This document shows positions 1 to 8,795 of a stretch of DNA of 57,727 nucleotides, piece by piece. The translations under genes and the position numbers were made by a program. The stretch's first letter is position 1; every line of letters starts with the position of its first letter. The stretch comes from Moritella dasanensis ArB 0140 (GTDB lineage: Bacteria > Pseudomonadota > Gammaproteobacteria > Enterobacterales > Moritellaceae), in assembly GCF_000276805.1 (NCBI RefSeq), contig NZ_AKXQ01000031.1, positions 1 to 57,727 of the forward strand. The letters run 5' to 3'. The notes under the pieces were generated by a model. It was not told the origin of the DNA. It was given only the letters and a program-made list of their open reading frames with translations, and searched no databases.

Positions 1-144
1 ACAGGCTTAGTTACTTCAGCAGTAACAGGCTTAGTCACTTCAGCAGTCACCGGCTTAGTTACTTCAGCAGTAACCGGCTTAGTTACTTCAGCAGTCACAG
101 GCTTAGCTACTTCAGCAGTCACAGGCTTAGCTACTTCAGCAATA
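1..144 (-). repeat. 24-bp tandem repeat inside rne
   Basis: Six consecutive 24-bp units that differ at only a few bases, followed by a decayed seventh at 145-168, run up to the window edge. Each encodes one octapeptide of the type TAEV(T/A)KPV in the disordered scaffold of RNase E. The reading frame is kept through all units. The array probably continues outside the window. Confidence 0.9.
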
Positions 145-2444
145 ACAGGATTAGCTGTTTCTTCTTGAGATTGTTCAGTTTTCTGAACATCAGTCGGCTT
201 AGCATGTCGAGGGCTACGACGAGTACGCTTAGCAGATTGTGTATTTTCATCATGCTTAGGCTTATCCGAAATTTCAGCTATTACAGGCGTTTGTTCTAAC
301 TCTGTTGTTGCTTGATCTTCGGTGTTATGCACGCGTACTTTTTTACGCATAGAACGGCGTTGACGACGTTCAGTTAAAACAGCTTGATGTTGTGGGCTGC
401 TTTCTTCTTTAACTTCCGTATTTATAGCCGGCGCTGTTGGACGCGTTTGACTTGGCTTTACGTCTTTTGCTTCGAACTTAGTATGTTGCTTAACTTCAAC
501 TTCGACTTCGACTTTTTTATTCGTGTCTTGTTGTTTGTTCTCAACATTTTCCGGATTACGAGGCTTACGATTACGACGATTACGTGGTTTACGTGGTTCG
601 TCGTTATTACGGTTACTCGGTGTTTTATCTGTTACTGGCTTTTTAGGCACTTCTTTAACAGGTTGTTTTACAGTTTCTTTAACAACAACTTTTTCTTCGC
701 TAGCAAAGAATCCTGTAATGGCTTTACCAAGACGACTAAATACTGACTCTTTATCTGCAACAGGCTTCGCTGACTTAGCTTGGGCTGGTGCTTGAGGTTT
801 TGTATTTGGTGTTGTTTTTTGAACAACTGGACTTGGTTTAACCGTTTTTGCTTCAGGCGTATTCATTTGCTGTACAAGCGGCTGAACTGTTTCGGTATTT
901 ACCTTTGGTTCATAACGGATAAATTCGCGAGGTTGTGCTAGGTCTGTACTTGCTAAGTCAGAGTTATCATCATCCGCTTTAACACGAGAAACTTCAAAAT
1001 GAGGTGTCTGTAGATTTTCATTTGGAATGATGAAGCTTTTAACTTTATAACGTTTTTCTAAACGCAGAATTGAATTACGTTTTTCATTTAGTAAGTAAGC
1101 AGCAACAGGTACTGGTACTTGCGCTACAATGTGATTGGTATTTTCTTTAAGCGATTCTTCTTCGATTAAGCGAAGAATAGAAAGTGCTAAAGATTCATTA
1201 TCACGGATTGTACCTTGGCCATCACAGCGTGGGCAAACATGCGTGCTTGATTCACCAAGAGAAGGGCGGATACGTTGACGAGACATTTCCATTAAACCAA
1301 ATCGAGAGATACGGCCTAATTGAATACGTGCACGATCTTGACGTACCGCATCGCGTAAGCAGTTTTCTACTTCACGTTGGTTCTTAACTGGACCCATATC
1401 GATGAAGTCGATAACAACAAGACCACCCAGGTCACGAAGACGTAGTTGGCGAGCAACTTCATCTGCGGCTTCCATGTTAGTCGTCAGCGCTGTCTCTTCA
1501 ATATCACCACCACGTGTAGCACGGGCAGAGTTAATATCAATTGACGTTAAGGCTTCTGTTGGATCAATAACGATTGAGCCACCTGAAGGTAAGCGAACTT
1601 CGCGTTGGAACGCTGATTCGATTTGAGTTTCAATTTGGTAATGATTGAATAAAGGCACGTCACCTTGATACAATTTAATACGGTCGATAAAGTCGGGGCG
1701 TATTAATTTGATGCGGCTCTTTGCTTCTTCAAATGCTTTTGGATGATCGATCAGTATTTCGCCAATGTCACGACGAAGATAGTCACGGATCGCACGCGCA
1801 ATCACATTACTTTCTTGATGAATTAAGAAGGTACCTTGACGGTCTTTAGCACTCTCTTGGATTGCTCCCCAATGATTTAAAAGTACTTTAAGATCCCACT
1901 CTAACTCTTCAGCAGATTTACCAACACCAGCAGTACGAACAATCAGTCCCATGCCTTCAGGTAATTCTAAGGTAGAAAGTGCAGATTTTAATTCAGTCCG
2001 TTCATCACCTTCAATCCGACGAGAAATACCGCCAGCGCGAGGGTTGTTTGGCATAAGAACAAGATAACTACCCGCTAAACTGACGAATGTAGTTAATGCT
2101 GCACCTTTATTGCCACGTTCTTCTTTTTCAATCTGTACAATAACTTCAGTACCTTCAGCAACAACATCCTTAATACTTGGACGTCCACGTTGCTTACCAG
2201 AACCTGGTTTGAAGTAAGTGCGAGAGATTTCTTTAAGAGGAAGGAAACCGTGACGGTCTGCACCATAATCAACAAAAGCAGCTTCTAAACTTGGTTCTAC
2301 ACGAGTAATTTTACCTTTGTAGATGTTCGCTTTCTTTTGTTCGTGACCTGGGCTTTCAATATCTAAATCGTAAAGGCGTTGTCCATCTACTAGCGCAACG
2401 CGCAACTCTTCTTTTTGAGTTGCATTAATTAACATTCTTTTCAT
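1..2444 (-). CDS. rne: Ribonuclease E, C-terminal end cut off by the window
   Basis: Endoribonuclease that starts mRNA decay, processes rRNA and tRNA, and scaffolds the RNA degradosome at the inner membrane. The reading frame opens at an ATG ([14 protein letters not shown]) and is still open at base 1, so the C-terminus is missing. Visible in order: S1 RNA-binding region; the DNase I-like domain with the two catalytic aspartates in [12 protein letters not shown] and VVIDFIDM; the zinc-link CPRC; an amphipathic membrane-targeting segment ([14 protein letters not shown]); then an arginine-rich disordered scaffold with [12 protein letters not shown] and RRSPRH, the latter like the second RNA-binding patch of the E. 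coli enzyme. The last visible part is a repeated TAEVTKPV octapeptide. Divergent from rluC across a 541-base gap, as in enterics. The identification is secure; the scaffold assignments rest on composition and short motifs. Confidence 0.97.
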   Translation of the reverse strand, partial: MKRMLINATQKEELRVALVDGQRLYDLDIESPGHEQKKANIYKGKITRVEPSLEAAFVDYGADRHGFLPLKEISRTYFKPGSGKQRGRPSIKDVVAEGTEVIVQIEKEERGNKGAALTTFVSLAGSYLVLMPNNPRAGGISRRIEGDERTELKSALSTLELPEGMGLIVRTAGVGKSAEELEWDLKVLLNHWGAIQESAKDRQGTFLIHQESNVIARAIRDYLRRDIGEILIDHPKAFEEAKSRIKLIRPDFIDRIKLYQGDVPLFNHYQIETQIESAFQREVRLPSGGSIVIDPTEALTSIDINSARATRGGDIEETALTTNMEAADEVARQLRLRDLGGLVVIDFIDMGPVKNQREVENCLRDAVRQDRARIQLGRISRFGLMEMSRQRIRPSLGESSTHVCPRCDGQGTIRDNESLALSILRLIEEESLKENTNHIVAQVPVPVAAYLLNEKRNSILRLEKRYKVKSFIIPNENLQTPHFEVSRVKADDDNSDLASTDLAQPREFIRYEPKVNTETVQPLVQQMNTPEAKTVKPSPVVQKTTPNTKPQAPAQAKSAKPVADKESVFSRLGKAITGFFASEEKVVVKETVKQPVKEVPKKPVTDKTPSNRNNDEPRKPRNRRNRKPRNPENVENKQQDTNKKVEVEVEVKQHTKFEAKDVKPSQTRPTAPAINTEVKEESSPQHQAVLTERRQRRSMRKKVRVHNTEDQATTELEQTPVIAEISDKPKHDENTQSAKRTRRSPRHAKPTDVQKTEQSQEETANPVIAEVAKPVTAEVAKPVTAEVTKPVTAEVTKPVTAEVTKPVTAEVTKP

Positions 2445-2645
2445 TTTTTTTATTCTTATAAATTAATTTTCATGCTTGGATAAATTAGTTAGATGTACAT
2501 CAGGCCTTGTGTCTGTAAGATAATCAACCTCTCGGTTGTTTAAATTAAGGCGCTGTCAGATGCTCTAAATGTGATCAAGTGTCTTACGATTATTTCTGCA
2601 CTTATTAGATTCCATCAATAACTAACGTGTATAATTGCATTCGAA

Positions 2646-2726
2646 AAGGTGATTTATATAGAAGTTGATATGTGGGAGGCGGTATCCTGCTGGATAAATG
2701 AAACTCCCTATCAACGTTCACCTTAT
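2646..2726 (-). promoter_or_regulatory. Structured 5' leader element of rne mRNA (rne5-like hairpin)
   Basis: In the untranslated region 200-280 bases before the rne start codon, nested complementary arms form a long irregular hairpin: AAGGTGA/TCACCTT (outer), GTTGATA/TATCAAC, GGGAG/CTCCC and an inner TATCC/GGATA with a four-base loop. In E. coli and relatives a leader hairpin in this position is bound by RNase E and lets the enzyme control the decay of its own mRNA. The arms are seen directly; the function is inferred from position and shape. A small CAACC-GAGA-GGTTG hairpin (GNRA-type loop) lies closer to the gene at 2525-2538. Confidence 0.6.
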
Positions 2727-2790
2727 ATACAAAATGTATGCTAAAAACCCGCAGCAAGAATAACGACATCCTGGTTATTCTGTAAATATT

Positions 2791-2818
2791 AATATAAATA
2801 AATGATTATTTACATCAA
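2791..2818 (-). promoter_or_regulatory. Candidate rne promoter
   Basis: Read on the minus strand, TTGATG and TATATT are separated by 16 bases. A start near 2784 would give a leader of about 340 bases, close to the long leader known for enteric rne, and would include the structured element. The rest of the 2445-2985 gap is AT-rich and shows no coding frame; a small GAATAAC/GTTATTC hairpin lies at about 2758-2780. Confidence 0.4.
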
Positions 2819-2985
2819 TAGCAGATATACTAAAGCCATTATCACTCTTGGCTGTATTTTTTTAGCAGTACAGAGGGTATTATCCCACTGCCTGTATTAA
2901 TATAGCAAGTTAACTTTCCATTCAATTTAGAAATAAGTTTCAAATTGATACCTAAACGCATTTTGAGTTAGACAATAAAAAAATT

Positions 2986-3939
2986 ATGACCGATAAAATT
3001 TCACCTAAAGTAGAATATGTAACTATTACTGAAGATTATCAAGGCCAACGCATTGATAACTTTTTACGCACCAAATTAAAAGGTGTGCCAAAAAGTATGA
3101 TTTACCGCATCATACGTAAAGGTGAGGTGAGAGTTAACAAAGGAAGAATCAAACCTGAGTATAAATTGCAGCCAAATGATATTGTACGTGTACCGCCAGT
3201 ACGTGTTTCTGAAACTGAAGCTATTTCACCATCAGCGAATTTAGATTCTGTGCGTGCGCTCGAAACACAAATCATTTATGAAGATAACTACCTCATTGTT
3301 ATTAACAAGCCATCTGGTATGGCTGTGCACGGCGGCAGTGGATTAAGCTTTGGTCTTATTGAAGGATTACGTGCGATCCGTCCTGATAGTAAATTCTTAG
3401 AACTTGTACACCGTTTAGATCGCGATACATCTGGTTGCTTACTTGTGGCTAAAAAACGTAGCACGCTGAAAGCGTTACATGAGCAACTGCGTTTAAAAAC
3501 AATGCGAAAAGATTATCAAGCACTTGTTGCTGGTGCATGGCCACGCAGTTCTCGAATTGTAAATGCACCACTATTAAAGAACACTGTAAGTTCAGGTGAA
3601 CGCCTTGTACGTGTTGACAGCGAAGGTAAGGAATCTCAAACTCGTTTCAGCATCCTACAGCGTTATGAACATGGCACGCTAGTGCAAGCAAGTCCTATTA
3701 CAGGTCGTACGCATCAGATCCGTGTTCACGCATTACATGCGGGTCATCCGATTGCCTGTGATGATAAATATGGCGACAAAGTCTTTACGCAACACATGAA
3801 TGGTCTAGGCTTGAAGCGCTTGTTCCTGCATGCGGCACGCTTACAGTTCTTTAACCCTGGTACAGAAGAAACACAAGAAGTTGAAGCGCCGTTAGATATG
3901 GCGCTTGTTAGAGCATTGGAAAAAATGAAGAAATGCTAA
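2986..3939 (+). CDS. rluC: 23S rRNA pseudouridine synthase RluC
   Basis: Converts uridines at three positions of 23S rRNA (955, 2504 and 2580 in E. coli numbering) to pseudouridine. The 317 residues match the usual length (319 in E. coli). An N-terminal S4 RNA-binding domain (about residues 15-75, with RIDNFLRTKLKGVPKSMIYR) is followed by the RluA-type catalytic domain with the signature HRLDRDTSG, whose first aspartate at about residue 145 is the catalytic one, and by GRTHQIRVH near residue 245. Divergent from rne, the standard arrangement in gammaproteobacteria. There is no strong ribosome-binding sequence before the ATG, but the N-terminus aligns with the family. Confidence 0.96.
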   Translation: MTDKISPKVEYVTITEDYQGQRIDNFLRTKLKGVPKSMIYRIIRKGEVRVNKGRIKPEYKLQPNDIVRVPPVRVSETEAISPSANLDSVRALETQIIYEDNYLIVINKPSGMAVHGGSGLSFGLIEGLRAIRPDSKFLELVHRLDRDTSGCLLVAKKRSTLKALHEQLRLKTMRKDYQALVAGAWPRSSRIVNAPLLKNTVSSGERLVRVDSEGKESQTRFSILQRYEHGTLVQASPITGRTHQIRVHALHAGHPIACDDKYGDKVFTQHMNGLGLKRLFLHAARLQFFNPGTEETQEVEAPLDMALVRALEKMKKC

Positions 3940-3996
3940 AACGATTGACCATTAAGGTTAATCCTATTTTCTAATTGATTTCAATTAGCTTAAAAG

Positions 3997-4023
3997 CCAG
4001 CATTCAACATGCTGGTTTTTTTT
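3997..4023. terminator. Terminator between rluC and yceF
   Basis: CCAGCAT, a five-base loop, ATGCTGG and then a run of eight T. On the other strand the stem is followed by CTTTTAAGC, so it may also help end yceF transcription. A perfect AT-rich palindrome (CTAATTGA/TCAATTAG) lies just upstream at 3971-3988. Confidence 0.85.
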
Positions 4024-4042
4024 ATCCAAAAACCGACTTTTT

Positions 4043-4630
4043 CTAAGCACTTAAAACGTCGTAGCCTTGTTGCTGCAGAATTTCCACTAAACTAATTAAC
4101 GGTAATCCGATCAAGGTATTTGGATCTTTACCTTCTAATTTAGAAAATAACGCAATACCAAGTCCTTCACACATAAAACTGCCGGCACAGTTATAAGGCT
4201 GCTCAGTTTCAAGATAGTAGCGAATTTGACTGCTCGTTAATGTTCTAAAGTGCACAATAAACTGTTCAACTATCGTATCTGTGCGACCTGTGCATTGATT
4301 TACAACAGAAAGCCCTGTGTAAAAAGTTATATTTTGTGCAGAAACGGCAGATAATTGTGCAAAAGCTGTTTCATAATTACCAGGTTTACCTATTATTTTG
4401 TTATTTATGACACAAACCTGATCCGATCCGATAGATATTGAGTTACTATACGCACGACTGGCAGATTGAGCTTTTTCTAGTGCTAGGCGTGATACAAGCA
4501 TTTCAGCCGTTTCGTTTGGCTTGACGGTTTCATCAACTTTTGGGTTGAAGGTATCGAAAGGGCAGTTTAGTTTTTCTAAAATCTGTTTACGAAATGGCGA
4601 TGTTGAAGCAAGGATTAGTTTAGGTTTCAT
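4043..4630 (-). CDS. yceF: Maf-family nucleotide pyrophosphatase YceF
   Basis: Maf/HAM1-fold hydrolase; the E. coli YceF subgroup hydrolyses 7-methyl-GTP and is thought to clean modified nucleotides from the pool. The 195-residue protein has the Maf N-terminal signature LILASTSPFRKQILEKL, the DETVKPNET segment, IGSDQV with the catalytic aspartate, and IGKPGN. It ends convergently with rluC and starts divergently from yceD, the conserved neighbourhood of the YceF subgroup rather than of YhdE (the septum-site Maf). The start has only a weak ribosome-binding sequence. Confidence 0.92.
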   Translation of the reverse strand: MKPKLILASTSPFRKQILEKLNCPFDTFNPKVDETVKPNETAEMLVSRLALEKAQSASRAYSNSISIGSDQVCVINNKIIGKPGNYETAFAQLSAVSAQNITFYTGLSVVNQCTGRTDTIVEQFIVHFRTLTSSQIRYYLETEQPYNCAGSFMCEGLGIALFSKLEGKDPNTLIGLPLISLVEILQQQGYDVLSA

Positions 4631-4722
4631 GGTTTATCTATCATCAATTATTTAATTATTTGATGATTTTAACGCCAACTGACCTATTTTTGTAGGGAAT
4701 TTCGATTTTTTTTCATTTTCCT

Positions 4723-4751
4723 TTGACTCTAACATGATGAATCTATATTAT
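4723..4751 (+). promoter_or_regulatory. Candidate promoter of the yceD–rpmF–plsX operon
   Basis: TTGACT, a 17-base spacer and TATTAT, a near-consensus sigma-70 promoter. Transcription would begin around 4758, only a few bases before the ATG at 4761 that best matches the YceD family start. An ATG at 4734 lies inside the spacer and could not be used by transcripts from this promoter. Confidence 0.6.
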
Positions 4752-4760
4752 CCGCAACCT

Positions 4761-5282
4761 ATGAAAAAGGTAAAACTACCAGTAACTGTTGATCCTTATC
4801 GTACCGCTCAACAAAGATTGGATTTCAGCACTTGTGTTGAAGGCAGTCTGTTGAAACGTATTACGGATGCAACAGCAGGTGTACCAAGTGATGCAGATGT
4901 ATCAATATCGTACAGCAAAGATGAACAAGGTCTTATAGTGATACAGGGTAACGTATCATTAACTGTAAACCTTGAATGTCAGCGCTGTGGTGAGATATTC
5001 ACGCAAGCTTGTGACACCGAATTTAGATATAGTCCTGTGAAAAATGATTCCCAGGTCGACGATCTGCCAGATGCTTATGAGCCCATTGAATTGGATGCAA
5101 ATGGCGAAATAAATCAAATATCATTGATTGAAGATGAAGTGATTATCAATTTACCACTTGTTGCTTTGCACGAAGTGGAAGATTGTTCAGTGAATCCAAA
5201 TGACATGAGTTTTGGTGAAATCGAGCCTGCTGATGAGCAGCCCAACCCATTTGCCGCTTTATCTGAATTAAAGCGCAAGTAA
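4761..5282 (+). CDS. yceD: YceD (DUF177), large ribosomal subunit rRNA accumulation protein
   Basis: DUF177 family protein required for normal 23S rRNA accumulation; biochemical role unsettled. 173 residues from the chosen start [16 protein letters not shown], which aligns with the E. coli start MQKVKLPLTLDP. Upstream in-frame ATGs at 4734 and 4737 would add nine or eight residues but lie within a strong promoter. The family's CxxC pair (LECQRCGE) is present, as is the conserved [12 protein letters not shown] segment and the C-terminal [12 protein letters not shown]. It is followed after 16 bases by rpmF, the classic pair; the operon continues to plsX. No clear ribosome-binding sequence precedes either start. 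Confidence 0.93.
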   Translation: MKKVKLPVTVDPYRTAQQRLDFSTCVEGSLLKRITDATAGVPSDADVSISYSKDEQGLIVIQGNVSLTVNLECQRCGEIFTQACDTEFRYSPVKNDSQVDDLPDAYEPIELDANGEINQISLIEDEVIINLPLVALHEVEDCSVNPNDMSFGEIEPADEQPNPFAALSELKRK

Positions 5283-5298
5283 TCAGGAGTATAGGCCA

Positions 5299-5469
5299 AT
5301 GGCTGTACAAAAAAGTAAAGTAACTCGCTCTCGCCGCGGTCAACGTCGTTCACATGACGCTCTAACTGCAGCAGCTACAACTGTTGACGTGACTTCAGGT
5401 GAAACTCACCTACGTCACAACGTAACAGCTGATGGTTACTACAAAGGCGTTAAAGTAATTAACAAATAA
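5299..5469 (+). CDS. rpmF: 50S ribosomal protein L32
   Basis: Structural protein of the large ribosomal subunit, 56 residues, beginning [20 protein letters not shown] and ending KGVKVINK. The basic N-terminal half and the length match L32 (57 residues in E. coli). This version lacks the zinc-binding cysteines of some L32 proteins, as is usual in enterics. AGGAG lies upstream (5285-5289). Its position between yceD and plsX is the standard coupling of ribosome and phospholipid synthesis genes. Confidence 0.97.
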   Translation: MAVQKSKVTRSRRGQRRSHDALTAAATTVDVTSGETHLRHNVTADGYYKGVKVINK

Positions 5470-5479
5470 GTTATTTACT

Positions 5480-6493
5480 TTGCCTAATCTAGCGATTGCG
5501 TTAGATGCCATGGGGGGCGATTTCGGTCCCCATGTCACTATCCCCGCCGCAATAAATATACTGAAAAAGTATAAACATCTCTCCCTTTACCTTGTCGGTA
5601 ACGAAGCTGAAATAATCCCATTATTACAGAATATTTCTGCATCTATAAAATCTCGTTATACAATAATTCCTAGTCTCGATGATATACCCATGGATCTTGC
5701 TCCCGCTTTAGCGCTACGTAATTTTAAGCAATCCTCTATGCGTATGGCATTGAATCTTGTTCGTGAAGGCAATGCACAAGCTTGTGTCAGTGCGGGTAAT
5801 ACCGGGGCTCTGATGGTGCTTTCTCGCCATTTGCTCAAAGTACTTCCGTTTGTTGATCGACCTGCACTTGTTTCTACACTTCCTTCGATGACTAAACAGC
5901 CTGTTTATATGCTGGATTTGGGTGTCAATGTGAGTTGTGATGCTGATGCATTACTGCAATTTGCCTTGATGGGTTCTGCACTTGCTGAACATGTCGGTAA
6001 TATTCCGGCACCTCGTATCGCGTTACTTAATGTCGGCCAAGAAGACATTAAAGGTAATGATTTAGTTAAACATGCGGCACAGTTACTTTCTAAACACCAT
6101 AATCTAAACTATATTGGTTTTATTGAAGGGAATGATATCTTCTCAGGTAAAGCGGACGTCATCGTATGTGATGGTTTTACTGGCAATGTCGCACTTAAGA
6201 CAAGTGAAGGTGTTGTTGACTTGGTTATTTCTCAATTAACATCTGTATCAAATAACAACATATTTACTAAATTATTATCATTATTGGTCAAACCACTGAT
6301 AATGAACAGTCTAAGACGTTTGAAACCCGACCAGTATAATGGTGCAACTTTGTTAGGATTAGCGGGTATTGTAATTAAGAGTCATGGTAATGCTAAACAG
6401 CTTGCCTTTGAGTTTGCAATTGAACAGGCTGTAAAAGAAATTGAAAGTGGATTAGTCAGTAAAATATCCACAAGTCTTGATGTAATTGATTAA
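5480..6493 (+). CDS. plsX: Acyl-ACP:phosphate acyltransferase PlsX
   Basis: Makes acyl-phosphate from acyl-ACP for PlsY, the first committed step of one route to phosphatidic acid; a peripheral membrane enzyme. 337 residues from a TTG start (MPNLAIALDAMGGDFGP); the motif ALDAMGGDFGP and the later CDGFTGNVALKTSEG are typical. Slightly shorter than E. coli PlsX (356). The start is ten bases after the rpmF stop with no good ribosome-binding sequence, so translation may be coupled. In most gammaproteobacteria fabH follows directly; here a 132-base gap without coding sequence separates it from fabD. Confidence 0.96.
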   Translation: MPNLAIALDAMGGDFGPHVTIPAAINILKKYKHLSLYLVGNEAEIIPLLQNISASIKSRYTIIPSLDDIPMDLAPALALRNFKQSSMRMALNLVREGNAQACVSAGNTGALMVLSRHLLKVLPFVDRPALVSTLPSMTKQPVYMLDLGVNVSCDADALLQFALMGSALAEHVGNIPAPRIALLNVGQEDIKGNDLVKHAAQLLSKHHNLNYIGFIEGNDIFSGKADVIVCDGFTGNVALKTSEGVVDLVISQLTSVSNNNIFTKLLSLLVKPLIMNSLRRLKPDQYNGATLLGLAGIVIKSHGNAKQLAFEFAIEQAVKEIESGLVSKISTSLDVID

Positions 6494-6625
6494 GATTCAG
6501 TTTTTGTAATTTAATTTGCCTCTTCTCTTGAAAAATTCGACCAATATCCTCATATTACTTTCTAGTTAGATAAGTTCATTTTCACATTGATACATGAATC
6601 TTTATTAATTTTTTATAGGTAATTT

Positions 6626-7549
6626 ATGTCAAAGTACGCAGTAGTATTTCCAGGTCAAGGTTCACAAACAATTGGTATGCTTGCAGACCTAGCTTCAGAT
6701 AATCCGGTTGTAGAACAGACGTTTTCACAAGCAAGTGAAATTCTTGGTTATGACCTATGGGATTTAGTGCAAAATGGAACAGTTGAAGAATTAAGCCAAA
6801 CACAAATCACGCAACCTGCATTATTGGCTACCTCTGTTGCATTGTGGCGAATAGCCGCTGCGAAAGAAAGTTTTAAACCAGCACTCGTTGCTGGTCATAG
6901 TTTAGGTGAATATTCAGCATTAGTTTGTGCTGGTGTGATTAAATTTGAAGATGCAATCGCACTTGTTGAATTACGTGGCGAATTAATGCAACAAGCGGTA
7001 CCAAAAGGTATTGGTGCGATGGCCGCTGTTATCGGCTTAGATAACGATGCAATCATTGCGGCTTGTGAAAAAGCGGCAGAAGCTGAAGTTGTTGCCGCTG
7101 TAAACTTTAACTCTCCTGGTCAAGTTGTGATCGCGGGTAATAAAGCGGCCGTTTCTCGTGCTTCTGCATTGTGTGTTGAAGCCGGCGCTCGACGTGTAAT
7201 GCCGTTGCCAGTTAGCGTACCGTCTCATTGTGCATTGATGAAACCAGCGGCTGATGAATTAAAAATGGCATTAGAAAAAGTGACTTTTAATACGCCTGTC
7301 ATCAAATTGATTAACAATGTAGATGTGGCCGCGCCAGTAGACGCCGACAGTATTAAAGACGCCCTTGTTCGTCAACTTTATATGCCAGTTCGCTGGACTG
7401 AAGTGATTGAATTAATGGCACAAGAAGAAATCACCGCATTATATGAATTTGGACCTGGTAAAGTATTAACAGGCCTTGTTAAACGTATTGATAAAACTAT
7501 CACAGGTAGTGCAGTTAATAATCAAGCAACTATTGCTGATTTTGCATAG
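6626..7549 (+). CDS. fabD: Malonyl-CoA:ACP transacylase
   Basis: Transfers malonyl groups from CoA to acyl carrier protein, giving the elongation substrate of type II fatty acid synthesis in the cytosol. 307 residues (309 in E. coli). Visible: the N-terminal FPGQGSQ, the active-site GHSLGEYSAL with the nucleophile serine at residue 92, and the catalytic histidine in VPSHCALM near residue 201. A TAGGTAA ribosome-binding sequence precedes the ATG. First gene of the fab group proper here, followed after 17 bases by fabG. Confidence 0.98.
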   Translation: MSKYAVVFPGQGSQTIGMLADLASDNPVVEQTFSQASEILGYDLWDLVQNGTVEELSQTQITQPALLATSVALWRIAAAKESFKPALVAGHSLGEYSALVCAGVIKFEDAIALVELRGELMQQAVPKGIGAMAAVIGLDNDAIIAACEKAAEAEVVAAVNFNSPGQVVIAGNKAAVSRASALCVEAGARRVMPLPVSVPSHCALMKPAADELKMALEKVTFNTPVIKLINNVDVAAPVDADSIKDALVRQLYMPVRWTEVIELMAQEEITALYEFGPGKVLTGLVKRIDKTITGSAVNNQATIADFA

Positions 7550-7566
7550 ACAGTAGGAATAAATAA

Positions 7567-8301
7567 ATGAGTTTTTCAAGTAAAACAGTACTCGTTACAG
7601 GCGCAAGCCGTGGTATTGGTCGCGCAATCGCGGAACATTTTGCAAAGTTAGGTGCCAAAGTTATTGGTACTGCTACTTCTGCACAAGGTGCTGAGCGTAT
7701 TGGCGCATATTTAGGCGATGCCGGTTTTGGTTTAGAACTTAACGTGACAAGCCAAGATTCGGTGGATGCATTGTATGCTGAAATCAAAACCCAAGTAGGG
7801 CACATTGATATTCTAGTGAATAACGCTGGTATTACAGCGGATAATCTCTTCTTGCGTATGAAAGAAGATGAATGGTGTAATGTTATTGATACTAACTTGA
7901 CCTCGTTATATCGTCTATGTAAGCCTTGCTTACGTGGCATGATGAAACAACGTTTTGGTCGTATTATTAATATCGGTTCAGTTGTCGGTTCTACAGGTAA
8001 TGGTGGCCAAGCAAACTACGCCGCTGCCAAGTCTGGTCTGTTAGGTTTTACTAAGTCACTTGCAAGTGAAGTTGCGTCTCGCGGCATTACTGTTAATGCA
8101 GTTGCACCTGGTTTTATCGAAACGGATATGACCGCTGAGTTAACAGAAGAACAAAAACAAACAATATTAGCTCAAGTACCAACCAGTCGTCTTGGTAGTA
8201 CAAATGAGATAGCTGAAACTGTTGGATTTTTAGCATCTGATGGTGCAAGCTATATTACGGGTGAAACCATCCACGTAAACGGCGGCATGTACATGGCTTA
8301 G
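7567..8301 (+). CDS. fabG: 3-oxoacyl-ACP reductase
   Basis: NADPH-dependent short-chain dehydrogenase that reduces 3-oxoacyl-ACP in each elongation cycle. 244 residues, exactly the E. coli length. The Rossmann motif TGASRGIG (residues 11-18), NNAG (95-98) and the catalytic triad Ser138 (NIGSVVG), Tyr151 and Lys155 (YAAAK) are all present. AGGA lies upstream of the ATG. Tightly linked to fabD, with acpP 141 bases further on; a gap of that size before the abundant ACP often holds an extra promoter. Confidence 0.98.
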   Translation: MSFSSKTVLVTGASRGIGRAIAEHFAKLGAKVIGTATSAQGAERIGAYLGDAGFGLELNVTSQDSVDALYAEIKTQVGHIDILVNNAGITADNLFLRMKEDEWCNVIDTNLTSLYRLCKPCLRGMMKQRFGRIINIGSVVGSTGNGGQANYAAAKSGLLGFTKSLASEVASRGITVNAVAPGFIETDMTAELTEEQKQTILAQVPTSRLGSTNEIAETVGFLASDGASYITGETIHVNGGMYMA

Positions 8302-8442
8302 CCATTTATATTTGATTTTGTTTGTAAATTTGCGATCTTTTTCACCAATCGTGGTTTGACCACCGAGTTAAGGCTTGCAAGTTTATGAGTAATCAATAAA
8401 CTACTAATCAAAGTATTATATATTTTTCAAAGGAAAGTAAAA

Positions 8443-8679
8443 ATGAGTAACTTCGAAGAACGCGTAAAAAAAATCATTATCGAACAACTTGGTGTTAAAG
8501 AAGAAGAAGTTAAAAACGCAGCTTCTTTTGTTGATGACCTAGGTGCTGATTCTCTAGATACAGTTGAACTTGTTATGGCTCTAGAAGAAGAATTCGATAC
8601 AGATATCCCAGATGATGAAGCAGAGAAAATCACTACTGTTCAAGCTGCAATCGACTACGTTGTTTCTAGCGCTGAATAA
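8443..8679 (+). CDS. acpP: Acyl carrier protein
   Basis: Carries growing acyl chains on a 4'-phosphopantetheine arm. 78 residues, strongly acidic, with the attachment serine at position 37 in [13 protein letters not shown] good ribosome-binding sequence (AAAGGAAAG) precedes the ATG, as expected for one of the most abundant proteins of the cell. A terminator-like hairpin separates it from fabF. Confidence 0.99.
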   Translation: MSNFEERVKKIIIEQLGVKEEEVKNAASFVDDLGADSLDTVELVMALEEEFDTDIPDDEAEKITTVQAAIDYVVSSAE

Positions 8680-8750
8680 TTCAGCTGATTAGTTCTCTCT
8701 GAGAAAAAATCAAGTTAAAGTAATTATGATAATTACTTATAAATTTTAAA

Positions 8751-8776
8751 AGCGGTCGCAAGACCGCTTTTTTTTT
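8751..8776 (+). terminator. Terminator/attenuator between acpP and fabF
   Basis: AGCGGTC, loop GCAA, GACCGCT and a run of nine T. It sits 72 bases after acpP and 20 bases before the fabF start, so most acpP transcripts should end here, with partial read-through or a separate promoter feeding fabF. A small perfect palindrome GTAATTAT-G-ATAATTAC lies just upstream. Confidence 0.88.
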
Positions 8777-8795
8777 GCCTATTTGGAGAACGAGT

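Noticed and set aside
1..168. Regular 24-bp repeats considered as a CRISPR array
   Set aside because: There are no spacers; the units abut and encode an in-frame octapeptide of RNase E.
384..795. Plus-strand ORFs of 120 and 90 codons
   Set aside because: They are antisense to the arginine-rich part of rne, where composition removes stop codons; they lack ribosome-binding sequences and family resemblance.
3971..3988. AT-rich perfect palindrome after rluC as an operator
   Set aside because: It lies downstream of a gene and beside a clear terminator, with no promoter nearby; most likely part of the 3' end.
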